Assembly (NCBI RefSeq): GCF_037325665.1
Contig: NC_090259.1
Coordinates: forward strand, 38,375,375 to 38,439,374
Length of the DNA: 64,000 bases
From: Littorina saxatilis
Lineage: Eukaryota > Mollusca > Gastropoda > Littorinimorpha > Littorinidae
Reading direction: 5' to 3'
A program made the position numbers and the translations under genes. Numbering within the stretch: the first letter of the stretch is position 1; each line of letters opens with the position of its first letter. The notes beneath the pieces were generated by a model. That model had not been told where the DNA came from. It searched no databases and saw only the letters and a list, made by a program, of their open reading frames with translations. Positions 31,167 through 41,900 of the stretch are shown piece after piece.

Positions 31167-32521
31167 GGGTCATTCTCAGAAATGGTGGTCCAAAGTGTTA
31201 CATACAAAGTAAAAAATAAAGTGTCAAGAAATACAAAATAATTGTTTTTACTATGAAGTCTATTGTTTGCTATACATAATAATGCAAAAATTAGACAAAA
31301 AGAGTAATTGGTTGCTGAATAAGAGACGTTTTAAAGTGTTGTATTTACGTGATGAATGTTGTAACATGGAAACCAAATTCCAACTTTAAACCACCTAAGC
31401 CTTCAATCCTTTGTGCATTTTTTATCAGTTCTGCAGTATTTTTGTGTTCTACCTAACACATTCTAGTTATGAAAGGTAAGGACTTCAACTAATATTGGTA
31501 AAAAAATGACATTTGGAACTGACTAAATGTCGTAACACAGAAACGAAATGCTTGAACCACTTTCGGTTCCTGTGCGACAGACATGAATCTGCACTGTTTG
31601 GCCTTTCCTGCCGGCAAAACCCGTCTGACCCAAAATAACTACACAAAACACAATTCGTCAGAGTTTGCTGTATTTGTTGAAAGTTCCTGTTGCGTTCAGA
31701 TTACCCATTTTAAGTACTTGATGAATGTCGAACATCGACAATCAGAGGATACGAAAACTTCTTGGCTGCTTTGTTCCACTAAACTTCGCGCTTTGAGAGA
31801 CTGTTTGCACTTGATATCCTTCCGACACTACATTGTCGCCATCCGCGGTGTGTAAGTTTGTGACAAAGCTTTGCAGGCTCGACAATTAAGTAAAAACTAT
31901 CTTCAGTCGTAACGTAGGTCAGGAAACGACGCCATGAGTTTCAGCAAATGATATGATTCTGGTGTTTTCTGTGAATATTTGGCTGTGATTCAAAGGACTA
32001 TTTTCTTGTTCGAACTTCCTGTGCGCCAAAGAACTAAAAATAGCCGTGATGTGGCAAAGTCATGGAGCACATTGCTGTCCGATGTTCGCGCGTCGAGTCG
32101 GGATACGATGCGTTACGACATTCAGAATTTTTTGTTCGAAGCCCGTAACTTCAAATTCAGCGTGAGTTTTTGCAAAGATGTGTTGCTACGTCCAAGACTG
32201 AATTCCTGACTGTCGATTGCAGTAATTTGTTGGTGTTTGCATGTTTGCATTTAGCCATGAGACTGAACATATTGTTGATCACGAAAGTCGTGTAACGCTT
32301 CGGCGATCCGGAAACGGCCGAACTTCGCAATTGAAAAGCACACAAAAACAACACCAACGTATAGAAACCATTTTTATTGACATACAACAATGCTTTAATG
32401 TCTCAGGAATAGATTCAGATGAAAAAAGTCGTGGTAGAAATAATTTTAATTTACTTTTTCATGATTTCAAATGTGTCACCCCTACTCACTCTCACTGGAC
32501 CACCATTTCTGAGAATGACCC
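31167..32521. mobile_element. 1.35 kb element with 26-bp perfect TIRs
   Basis: GGGTCATTCTCAGAAATGGT at the left is mirrored exactly at the right (total 26 bases), with AAT directly outside each end. Several frames inside are short (up to 90 codons) and unlike any transposase I recognise. Superfamily unassigned. Confidence 0.75.
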
Positions 32522-33221
32522 AATTCAGTTGAGGAACAGATCAGCAAAGGAATGATAAAAAATTTGTGATTGATTTTACTCTATTGATTTAGTATGGCCG
32601 TTCAACTAAAATATTGAGGCAAGCGAAGAATGATATTGTCTGTATTCATTGATGCTGTTGGCAATTTTTTCAGTTGTGTCATATCGCTGCAGTTTATTAT
32701 ATTATGTAGCCTATCCTAGAGGTATAACTAGGCTATAAGTACACATAGTTATCAAAATATATATATATATATATATATATGATGAGTTTGATCTATCAAA
32801 CAGGTTGTCTTATTGTTTAGACTGAAAATACATGTTTTAAATGGTGCTGACTGAAAAGTGTTGGTATAAAAAAAATAAGCTTTTACAGTTTGACAAACTC
32901 AATTAAATGAAAGAGTTTTGACAGGAAGAAGCACCCCTTTAAGTGGACATCAAGGTATCCCGTTAATTATGCTGCCGACATATTAACTTAATTTGCATAG
33001 TACAGATCGATTAAACTCATCAAGGAAGCAGCTGTTAATATCGTAACTTGTGGCTGTGATGTATATATATTCATCGCACCACCTGGCTTAACAAAGAAGG
33101 TGACACATGTTTTGATCACAGCTTGGCATTTGTATTATGGAAAATGGCATGAACACAATTTGATTAAACAACATTGTTGATGTTATCTTATGATTTAGTC
33201 TCTCTCAGGTATGTGGATAAA

Positions 33222-33290
33222 GCCTGTCCTTAACTGGGCCAAGTATACTTCGCGAAGTTGGCTGCACGAAGCTTTAGCACTGAGTTTCTG
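33222..33290. mobile_element. Fragment of the TTAAGCC TIR family
   Basis: AAGCCTGTCCTTAACTGGGC and ACTTCGCGAAG resemble the left end of the element at 52646. Confidence 0.55.
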
Positions 33291-33309
33291 GTAAAAAGTC
33301 TTTTCGGAG

Positions 33310-33412
33310 TCAACTTTTCGGTAAATCCACTCGTGCTCAAAATATGAGTAAACGTGGGAGTCTAATCCCATGAATGAAGAAGAAGAAGAAGAAGAAGAAG
33401 AAGAAGAAGATA
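33310..33412 (+). mobile_element. SINE family A 3' fragment with (GAA)n
   Basis: Contains CCACTCGTGCTCAAAATATG and GTGGGAGTCTAATCCCATGA followed by about 13 GAA units. Confidence 0.75.
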
Positions 33413-33565
33413 AAGCCTTTAACTTTAAGGGAAGTTAGAAAACAAAAACCAACCAACCTGTAAGTTGAGTAAGTTGAGATGAAATATTGTGTGCATGCTG
33501 CTTCCAACTGCTCTGTGTTTTGAACACTTTTCTGGTCTTGACTTTGCAGCTGCTTATTATTTTGA

Positions 33566-33742
33566 ATGGCAAGAACACTCAGCCAAAAAGCGACAACACG
33601 ACTGCTGCAGTTTGTCAATTGTCAAAATGAGAAGATTTTAACACATGCTCTGAGAGCTTCTACTATTCCAGCCAGGGATTCTGTGTGTACCACTTTACTT
33701 GAATGGTCTTCTTACACTGCTGTCAACGTGAAGACTCTCACT
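33566..33742 (+). CDS. Hypothetical short exon, unknown
   Basis: An acceptor-like CTTTGCAG precedes an ATG frame of 59 codons (MARTLSQKATTRLLQFVN...) that ends at a GTAAGT donor in phase 0. A good acceptor (TTTCTTTTCAG) at about 33870 would add LHLQGLSLTH and a stop. No family similarity recognised, so this may be chance. Confidence 0.18.
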
Positions 33743-34118
33743 GTAAGTGGAATAGAGATCCTTAGTCGAGTTGTGTGCAGTAGACACTGGTGAAGTGAAT
33801 AATCATGGACTCTAATTGCTCACAATACCCAAGACTTTCTTTCAATCTGACATTAAGCTCAATATTTCTTTTCAGCTACATTTGCAGGGTTTGTCACTGA
33901 CACATTAATTAACGTTTAAAAGAATGTATCAGAATATATCAGTAGGATTTAAACCGTACCAATTTAAGTGACCTACTAGATTTTTAATTTGCCAGTCAAA
34001 CGTAGCTCTTAGGCTGACATTAAGTTTTAAAATGACTCATTTGTTTTAGGTTGACCTGACCTAACACTGTGTAGGTTTTGGTCTTTTAATATCCTTGGAT
34101 TTGTTTGTACATGTACTA

Positions 34119-34268
34119 ATGCTGCGTCGCTGTGACGAAAAAAAGAACAGGGCCGGAGTGCTATGTTAATTATGATCAGTTCTTCCACACCCATTGAAAA
34201 ACTATGACACTACCAGCATGTTCCCGCATATTGGACCAGAAGTTTTTGTTTTGGCAAATAGACGTTGC
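34119..34268. repeat. Dispersed repeat, copy 1 (copy 2 at 52272-52447)
   Basis: AATGCTGCGTCGC, ACGAAAAAAAGAACAGGGCC, GGAGTGCTATGT and TGTTCCCGCATATTG are shared by both copies. Confidence 0.75.
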
Positions 34269-34746
34269 AGTTCCGGATCAAAATTTCTTTGCGAATTTGC
34301 GTTCAAACGTGTTTTTCCCATAATATAACGATGTACAGGTCGAAAATATGGCCAAGAACAAATCTATGGTACTTCGAAGAAAGAAGAATTACAAAATTCT
34401 TGTCGAATACGACTTGCAATTTATCGTGTGCGCTGTAAAATCTCCCTACCTTCTAAACAGACAAAAAGCAGACATCTTCATTTTCTTCCAAGGGAGAAAT
34501 CGTTGGTCATAATGTCAGGCAGGACCCAAACATACTTCTGCACGCTTTCTTTTCTTTTCATATTCAGTTGCTTCGCAAAAATAAAATGTCATTGGTTTTC
34601 TCAACTTGTCAAATCAGTCAAAACACAAAGCCTTGATCCATTTTGGGCATTAGTACACACTATTTTATGAATTAATTTCTTAGAAAATCTCTGTCTGCAA
34701 AATTAATGGATCAACACATTCTCACTGCGACTTGATTTTTGTTATA

Positions 34747-34924
34747 AAGTGGAACCCCCCTTTTAAGACCTAAAAAAACCCTGAGAAAATCAGGTCTTAA
34801 TAAGGAGGAGGTCTTAATAAGGAGGGAGTCTTAAAATGGAGGTGAATTTACAGAGGCTATGAACAGAAAATCTGAAAAAGTGAGGTCTTAAAAAGGAGGA
34901 AGTCTTAAATGAGGGGTTCCACTG
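34747..34924. mobile_element. Tigger/pogo-like MITE, 178 bp
   Basis: AAGTGGAACCCCCC at the left and GGGGTTCCACTG at the right, flanked by TA. The body consists of repeats of AGGTCTTAATAAGGAGG. Confidence 0.75.
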
Positions 34925-35224
34925 TATATACATGTCAAAGTGGAGGAATGTAATTAGTTAGCCTGAACATGTAGGTATGAGATGATGATTGTTTATGCAG
35001 GAAAGGCTACCCTTAATTATTGATTTGCTGTAATTGTATAATGGCCATATTATTGGTAAATGCATACATAATAACATGCATCTTTTTTCATTTTGGGGAG
35101 TTCTTTATATTTCCAGTTGTAAATACTGCAGCAAGAACATATGGTAATATTAATGAAAAATTAGTGTCTGCAACATTGTTTTACGTTGCTTTTTGTTTTG
35201 TTTTTCTTGAGCGCGGCCAGTGGT

Positions 35225-35405
35225 ACCTATTATCAGGCATGGTAATTGTCCGCCGAACGGCGGATTTCCGCCAAATTTTTTTTTGTTCCGCCGAAAAAGC
35301 AAAAGTGTCCGCCGAAAAAATAAAGGGGGGGATGCACACAAGAAAAGCACCGGTTACTTTTGCCTTTGCGCAAAAGCCCGCGAAAACTTTCCGTACTTTG
35401 TTCAC
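35225..35405. repeat. CCGCCGAA-rich repeat
   Basis: GTCCGCCGAACGGCGGATTT and repeated TTCCGCCGAAAAA words look like part of a low-complexity MITE. No clear ends were found. Confidence 0.4.
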
Positions 35406-35639
35406 GCACTGCTACCGCCCGCCTCAGTTACTTGAACTTTTATGTTTGAAAGTAAACCAGATTGCACAGATTGTGTTACAAGTTACATTTTCCTGTTTGT
35501 CTCAACAGATCAATTTTTTAACAAATTTAAACCATATAATACATGTATATATTTTTTTCCTTCAAAAAAGCAAAAATTGGTACTAAATCCTCTGATTCTA
35601 AAAACAGAATTTAATGACAAACTTGGAGCTCAGATGACA

Positions 35640-35755
35640 CCAGATTGCACCATCTGGGTTCTTTGGAGACTTTATCCAGGGGGGCATGCCCCCGGACCCC
35701 CCTATTAAGGCTAGGCGCTTCGCACCGTCGACTTGACGCTTCGCGTCTTCAGTTA
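35640..35755. mobile_element. Fragment of a MITE with GGGGGCATGCCCCC
   Basis: ACCAGATTGCACCATCTGGG, GGGGGCATGCCCCCGGACCC and CGCTTCGCACCGTCGAC. Similar wording (GGGGGCATGCTCCCCCGG) occurs inside the hAT-like MITE at 28063-28603. Confidence 0.45.
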
Positions 35756-36129
35756 TACATTTTCAGCCTTTTTTACAATTTTCAATTCCCATGCCTGTAT
35801 TATATATCCAACAGTTTGTGCAGATGTTAATTTTAATTTTTATGTCTGTTTTTTTCTTGAGGGTGGGGGGGGGGGGGGGAATATGCTGTCATTAGGGAGG
35901 GGTTGCTCTTTGGGGTGGAGGGGAGCAAGAGATTGTCGGGAATTTTGGCAAATAAGGCCTATAGAGGAAGTACAAATATTAGTGCTCAAAACCATGCATG
36001 ATCTCAGTCAATTGATGATATTAGAAGAAAGAGAGGAATGTCATTTGTCAGAAAATTGCATCCAGAAAATGTTAAGAAAAAAACAAGTGAGTTGACTTCA
36101 AGTAGCGAAACAGAGCACAGATGTACATG

Positions 36130-36610
36130 TGTTCAGATTTAAAGAGATACGAATACGAATACGAATACTTTATTATCTCATACAGAGAAATTTCAGTGTG
36201 GTGCACATTAAAAGACAAAACAAATAATAAGACAACAGATAAAAATACCATACGAAGCATACTACACTCGCGCACGCATATGTACACTAACAGGAATAGT
36301 AACATGATTCCAAATAGGTAAATTGCCGTCAGCTTTAGCTAAAAGTTTACCGCTAAAAACTATCATTATCACAGGACTAGATATGTCATTGAACAATATT
36401 TATCACAGGACTAGTCATTCGAGGGTTATCACACTCAGCATAAGGGTGCACATCAAAGAATATAAAAAATATTCATCACAGAAATCAGTGCATATGTTCA
36501 CCGGCACACATACTAGTTTTAATTAACTTAGGTATTTAAAAAGCCAATTGACTTTGGAATAAAACTGTTCTTAGTTCTGAGCGTGCGGAATCTGGTAGTG
36601 CAGTATAGTT
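36130..36610 (-). mobile_element. Probable LINE 3' UTR with (GTATTC)n tail
   Basis: GATACGAATACGAATACGAA and CTTTATTATCTC at the left, read on the - strand, look like a retroposon tail. The body to about 36610 is non-coding and contains TATCACAGGACTAG twice. Confidence 0.4.
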
Positions 36611-37254
36611 CCTATTACAAACTTAAAGTTTGCGTTATTAAGTTCACTATTTAACTATTACTGCCTTTGTTGCTTATGTCCTTTTGTTTAACATGTGTTG
36701 GCAAATATTTAGCATGCTTGAATTATGTATGTTTTGTTATCTTTTTTATTAAAATTTCTAACTTTTGATTTGACAATTTCATTCACTTTCACTTTGTTGA
36801 TTGCCCTTTATCTGTTTGTACATTTTTCTTTCATTTGATTACAAAATTAAGGCGTTAGGGTTGGGGCTAAAACTATATTTTAAATGCGTTGTCATGGAAA
36901 TCATTGTCAAGTCTCCATTTGCATGCAGTGACAATATTGTTTTACAGGATAATTTTAACTCCTGTATCAGAATTTGTAGATTTTTTTTGTTAATATAAAC
37001 CATATGTAAGGAAATGGATTCTTTGAGTTACAAAAATAACTAACCAATAACAAATCAAGATGTATTGTTAAATGACACTGAATGAGCCACTCATCTCTAA
37101 AGCATATAAATCTAAACAAGTGATGATGCATTCAAAATCTGGAATCCCTGCTTCTTTGACTAAATTGACAATTTTTGTGCAGTTTTATAACTACGGTGTA
37201 CATGCTGCTCATGAAAGTTTTTGTGAATGTATATTTTGTGTTAAACACACAAAT

Positions 37255-37377
37255 GCACACATATATATATATACACTCACACTGACACATACACAAGTGC
37301 ATGCGCACACACACTGACACACACACACACACACATACGCATGCATACACAAACATATACACTGACACACACACACA

Positions 37378-37425
<48 letters not shown>
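37255..37425. repeat. (CA)n microsatellite upstream of KYAT exon 1
   Basis: Long CACACA runs with TATA and GACACA interruptions, ending about 50 bp before the exon 1 acceptor. Confidence 0.95.
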
Positions 37426-37428
<3 letters not shown>

Positions 37429-37478
37429 GAACAACTTCTGTGTCATTTAGTGTGAGTTTCTGTTGTCTGTTTCAGACA

Positions 37479-37537
37479 ATGGCAGCTCCCAAACACAGCT
37501 ACGCCAACAGACTGAAGGGCTCAGAGAAGAATGTTTG
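37479..37537 (+). CDS. KYAT1/KYAT3: KYAT coding exon 1
   Basis: An acceptor-like TTTCAG precedes the ATG by three bases. The exon encodes [19 protein letters not shown] and the first two bases of a Trp codon, then GTAAGA. The split Trp codon is completed by the next exon, giving the family motif NVWxEFTKLA. The ATG was chosen because it is the only one between the acceptor and the conserved block. Confidence 0.9.
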
Positions 37538-38894
37538 GTAAGAACTTTATTATGGCCGGTAGCTCAGATGGTAAAGCACTGGACTTGGGATCCATGCGTT
37601 CAAATCCTGGCCGGGACGGACAAGGGTCAACTTTATGTGCAGACTCAGATGGTATCCATGTTCCACCCCCGTGTCACCACTGTGGCATGTTAAGGACCTT
37701 GATCATTCTGCCATAAGCGCAGGTGGCCGATTACACCTAAACACACCCACACCTGGGTAGCGCGACTGTTGCTGCTAAGCTTTCCACTGGGAGGGAGCCA
37801 CAGGAATTTCCCAGCGATGGGACAATAAAGTAATGAAAATGATAACTTTACAGGTGCTTTACAATTTTAAAGGTACTGAACTTGTCAAATCCAGGTGCAC
37901 GTAGCCCCTGGGACTTTTAGTCATACCTCAGGCAGCTATCCATTAGAAGAACTACCAAGTTTCATTGACTTGCACCCAAAGAGTCAAGAACTGCGATTTT
38001 TTTACGAATTAATTTCGTACTCGGACCCGGCTGGTCTTGGCCTATTTTTGGATCTAAATTTAGATCAGGTAGATCACCACATCATGCACAAAAAGACACG
38101 TCACTTTCAAACTATGTCAGACGTCATCATGAGTTTGTAAAACAAAATGGAGGCCGGAATCACTCAGTTGAATCGAACTCCGACCAAACACCAACGTAAT
38201 AACTAGGTTAATTTATGCACTCGCGTGAACAAGAAACTGTCGAGCTTCACAGATGTCGTCGTTGGGTAGTTTTGGGTTTGTTTTACTACCATAGGAGGAT
38301 TTTTGAACTGTAAATGCACTCGGCTGCAACAAAAACGCAAAACGAAGGCTGTGAGCTGCACTGTGCCTTTAATACAAGAAACATAAAAGAGAGGGAGTGT
38401 ATTATGTTGGGGATCTTCCAAGGGGCCGGACTCCACTGTAACAGGATTATTTTCAGGGATAGGAGGTTAATTTCTCAACAAGAATTGTGATAAATATGAT
38501 ATTTGTACTCTTTGATTGATTCAATGTTGTTTTTGTCTAGGGTGGAGTTTACGAAACTGGCGTCTGAACCTGGTGTTCTCAATTTAGGACAGGTAATTTG
38601 ATTTACCAATTAAGTAACATTGATGTTGCGACCTATCTTTTCCTCTCAAATAATTTTGATAATATATGTTCAGCTTGATACATTTGCAAGGTAAATGTAC
38701 TCGGTGAACAGTTGCGTCAGCTACTTGTTGCTGTACTTTTCTTGTGGTGTCTTGAAACTGAAATATTTTTTATGTTATGTGATTTATATCCAGTTCTGAT
38801 TACTTTAACGAAAAGAATAACAAGCAAAAAACAAAATGCAGAAAAGGTTCTGTATTTGGTCAAAGATGTTAAACATACATGCATAATGCCTCGA

Positions 38895-38945
<51 letters not shown>

Positions 38946-41900
38946 CAATGTGTATCACCGTCAGTGCATGTGTATGTATGCGAGTGCATGCTTATACCTC
39001 TGTGTGTGTGTGTGTGTGTGAATGGGCATGATTTGTAACAGAATGTTAAAATTTATGTGATTGTTTTCCTTGTGATTGATTTTTTAACAGCTGGTAAATT
39101 TCCAAGATTGCTCATCTAATGATTTCCAACAGGGGTTTCCAGACTTCCAGGCGCCAGAACATGTTGTGAAGAGTCTGCAGAAGGCCATTGGCTCCGGTAA
39201 CAAGTTTGTACACCAGTACACCCGGCCCTTCGTGAGTACACTCGCTTCTTATAAAGCTGACAGAATTGTATTCTCTGTTACTGTAGTGCATCAAATCCAT
39301 CTTGATGAACACACACACTCTAATCAACTTCATGGATTTGTTACATTTCCAAGTCATCAGTGTGACTTAACTCATTGTCTCCCAGGTACGGATATATATC
39401 CGTACCCACTCATATGGCTCTATCTATCTATATATCCGCTCAGACTGTTGAGCTTCAGTCGCTTCCTGTAACGTCCATCTAACGCCTGCATTCCAGCGTA
39501 TTGATACACAGTTACTACACAGTTACTAAAATTCTGAGTGACCTGCTGCAGCACAGCTGGTCTCTGCTAAAAAGAACTTGGTCAACATAGGTGGGGTAAA
39601 AAGTGTTAAGTGTTATATGTCTTAATTCGTGCAGGGTCACCCACGCCTGATAAAAGCTCTGTCGGAAGTCTACTCACCACTGCTGAAACGTCCAGTTGAT
39701 CCGATGACGGAGGTCTTGGTGTCAGTCGGTGCCTATGGCTCGCTCTTCTGCATCATACAGGGCATGGTCAACCCAGGTGATGAGGTGTGTACGTGTAGAG
39801 TGTGGTATTTGTCCAGCGATGCTTTCGCAGAAGGGGTCTAAGTCGACCAAAAATGGATGCATTCCCTGTAGGTGCATTCCCTGTACGTGCATTCCCTGTA
39901 CGTGCATTCCCTGTAGGTGCGTTTCCTGTACGCGTTTTTCCTGTAGCATTTCGCCGACTGTCGCTGAAAGTCACGTGATGGTTTGCAACATCAACAGATT
40001 TTGCGGTTTTTCGATCCATCTTTTTTTGATTTGATTCACTGTTGCAATTTTTTTTTGTGAAAAAATTAGAAAATTTGGCAAGTCCTCTGTCGAACCGCAT
40101 TTCTGGATGTTTATGAATGGAACACTGTCTTTTAAGTGCACAGACTTCTTCTTCTTCTTCTGCGTTCGATGTAAGTGCACAGACAAACAACAGTAATTAA
40201 ACAGAGAACTTATTGGACAAAATGGTCAGCAGCATGCCCGGAAGACACAAGCGAGACAATGATTTATGACGAAATGAATGATGTCAGCGTGGAAAGTTTG
40301 TTCCATAGGTAAATAGTGCATGGCAGAGAGGTCACAGAGATAGAGAGAGAGAGAAAGTATGTACGTGTGTGGTTGTATGTGACTTGTGACGAGTAAATGA
40401 AATGAAATATAAATAATGTTTGGTTGCAGGTGATCATCATAGAGCCGTACTTTGACTGCTACGAACCCATGGTCAGGACGGCCGGGGGAATTCCCGTCTT
40501 CGTGCCTCTCAGGCCTGTGAGTGTGGTGCACCTGTGTGTGTGTCTGTGTGTGTGTCTGTGTCTGTGTCTGTGTGTGTGTGTGTTTGTCTGTTTGTGTGTG
40601 TGTGTATATGTGTGTGTGTTTGTATGTGTGTGTGGGTGTTTGTTTGTGTGTGTGTGTGTGTGTGGGTGGATGTGGTTGTCTGTGTGTGTGTGTGTGAGCA
40701 TGCGTGCATGTGTGTGATGCACCTGTGTGTGTGTGTGGGTCTGTGTGGGTCTGTGTCCGTGTCTGTGAGTGTTTAGCTCTGTTTGTGAAGTATATAAGAA
40801 GACGAGAGTGGTTGACGAGCGTTTCATATCGGGCGCACACTGCATTTACATGCGCACAGAGTGAGTTGTTACCGCGATGGTGGGTCTAAGCTGGTCAGTA
40901 GCGTGTTGTCGCTTCGCCTCACTGTTTGGGGCATGACTCTGCCAAAGTGCTTGGAAATCCTCACAACGTTAATTTCTGAACATCGTCTATTCTGTGTTTC
41001 TTCTAACTTGTCCTAATGACAATGACAATTTCTTATTTATGAGGGTACAGTAGAACTCCCCCTTAGCGACCCCCCTGTTTACGACCACCCCCTTTTTACG
41101 ACCAATTTTGCTACCACGGATGCATTCTACTATATAATGAACCCCCAGTGAACGACTCACCCCAAAACGCGACTTACGACCGAGCTTTTGGGGATGAATT
41201 ACGACTTTCGCGCATTTGTAGTCGAGCAGACGAAAACAATACATGGCGGCTCTTGCACCTCGAACTATCGTGAGACGAAAACAAAAAACAAAATCTGGCG
41301 CACGATAGAATCCGCGGCGACTTCCTTAAAAGTCGGGAAGACGCAAATCCTGCGTATTGTCAAGGATAATGACCCAAAAAGCGACTTACGACCAAGCTTT
41401 TGGGGAAGATTTACGACTTTTGCGCATATTTCGAGCAGACGAAAACACAACATGGCCGCACTCGCTCCTCCAACTATCGCAAGAAGAAAGAAAAACAAAA
41501 TCTCGCGCGCGCGAGATCCTGATACATCCGTGTTTTTTCTGCACACTATCTTGTCACGACGACTGTCTTGTTGACAAACGAAGATTCGCAAAAGTAAAAG
41601 AAAAGCGCCGACTCTTGAGTAGAGAGCTAATAAAGTAATCTCTAATCGAGCTAAGTGGCAATCCGCGGCGACTTCCTTGGGAGTCGGGAATACGAAAATC
41701 CTGTGTGTCGTCAAGGATAATGACTCGGTGTTATCTAGATGGTGAAAAGGATAGCGAAGCGAAAGTACGCAAAGAGAGGAGCCTGAAGACCTCAACGATC
41801 GTGGTCAAGTTTAGCGATGCAAGGCGACGAATCATTGATATGAGCGGAAAGATGATTCGGGAGAAAAGTCGTTATGCTTTCTATCGAGTTAGGACATTCG

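Larger units (their letters stand above)
32522..37250. other. Region upstream of KYAT without a recognised gene
   Basis: Contains an (AT)n run (32757-32780), SINE and MITE fragments, a weak exon candidate at 33566 and a LINE-like 3' end. The KYAT promoter and 5' UTR exon should lie here or close by but were not identified. Confidence 0.45.
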
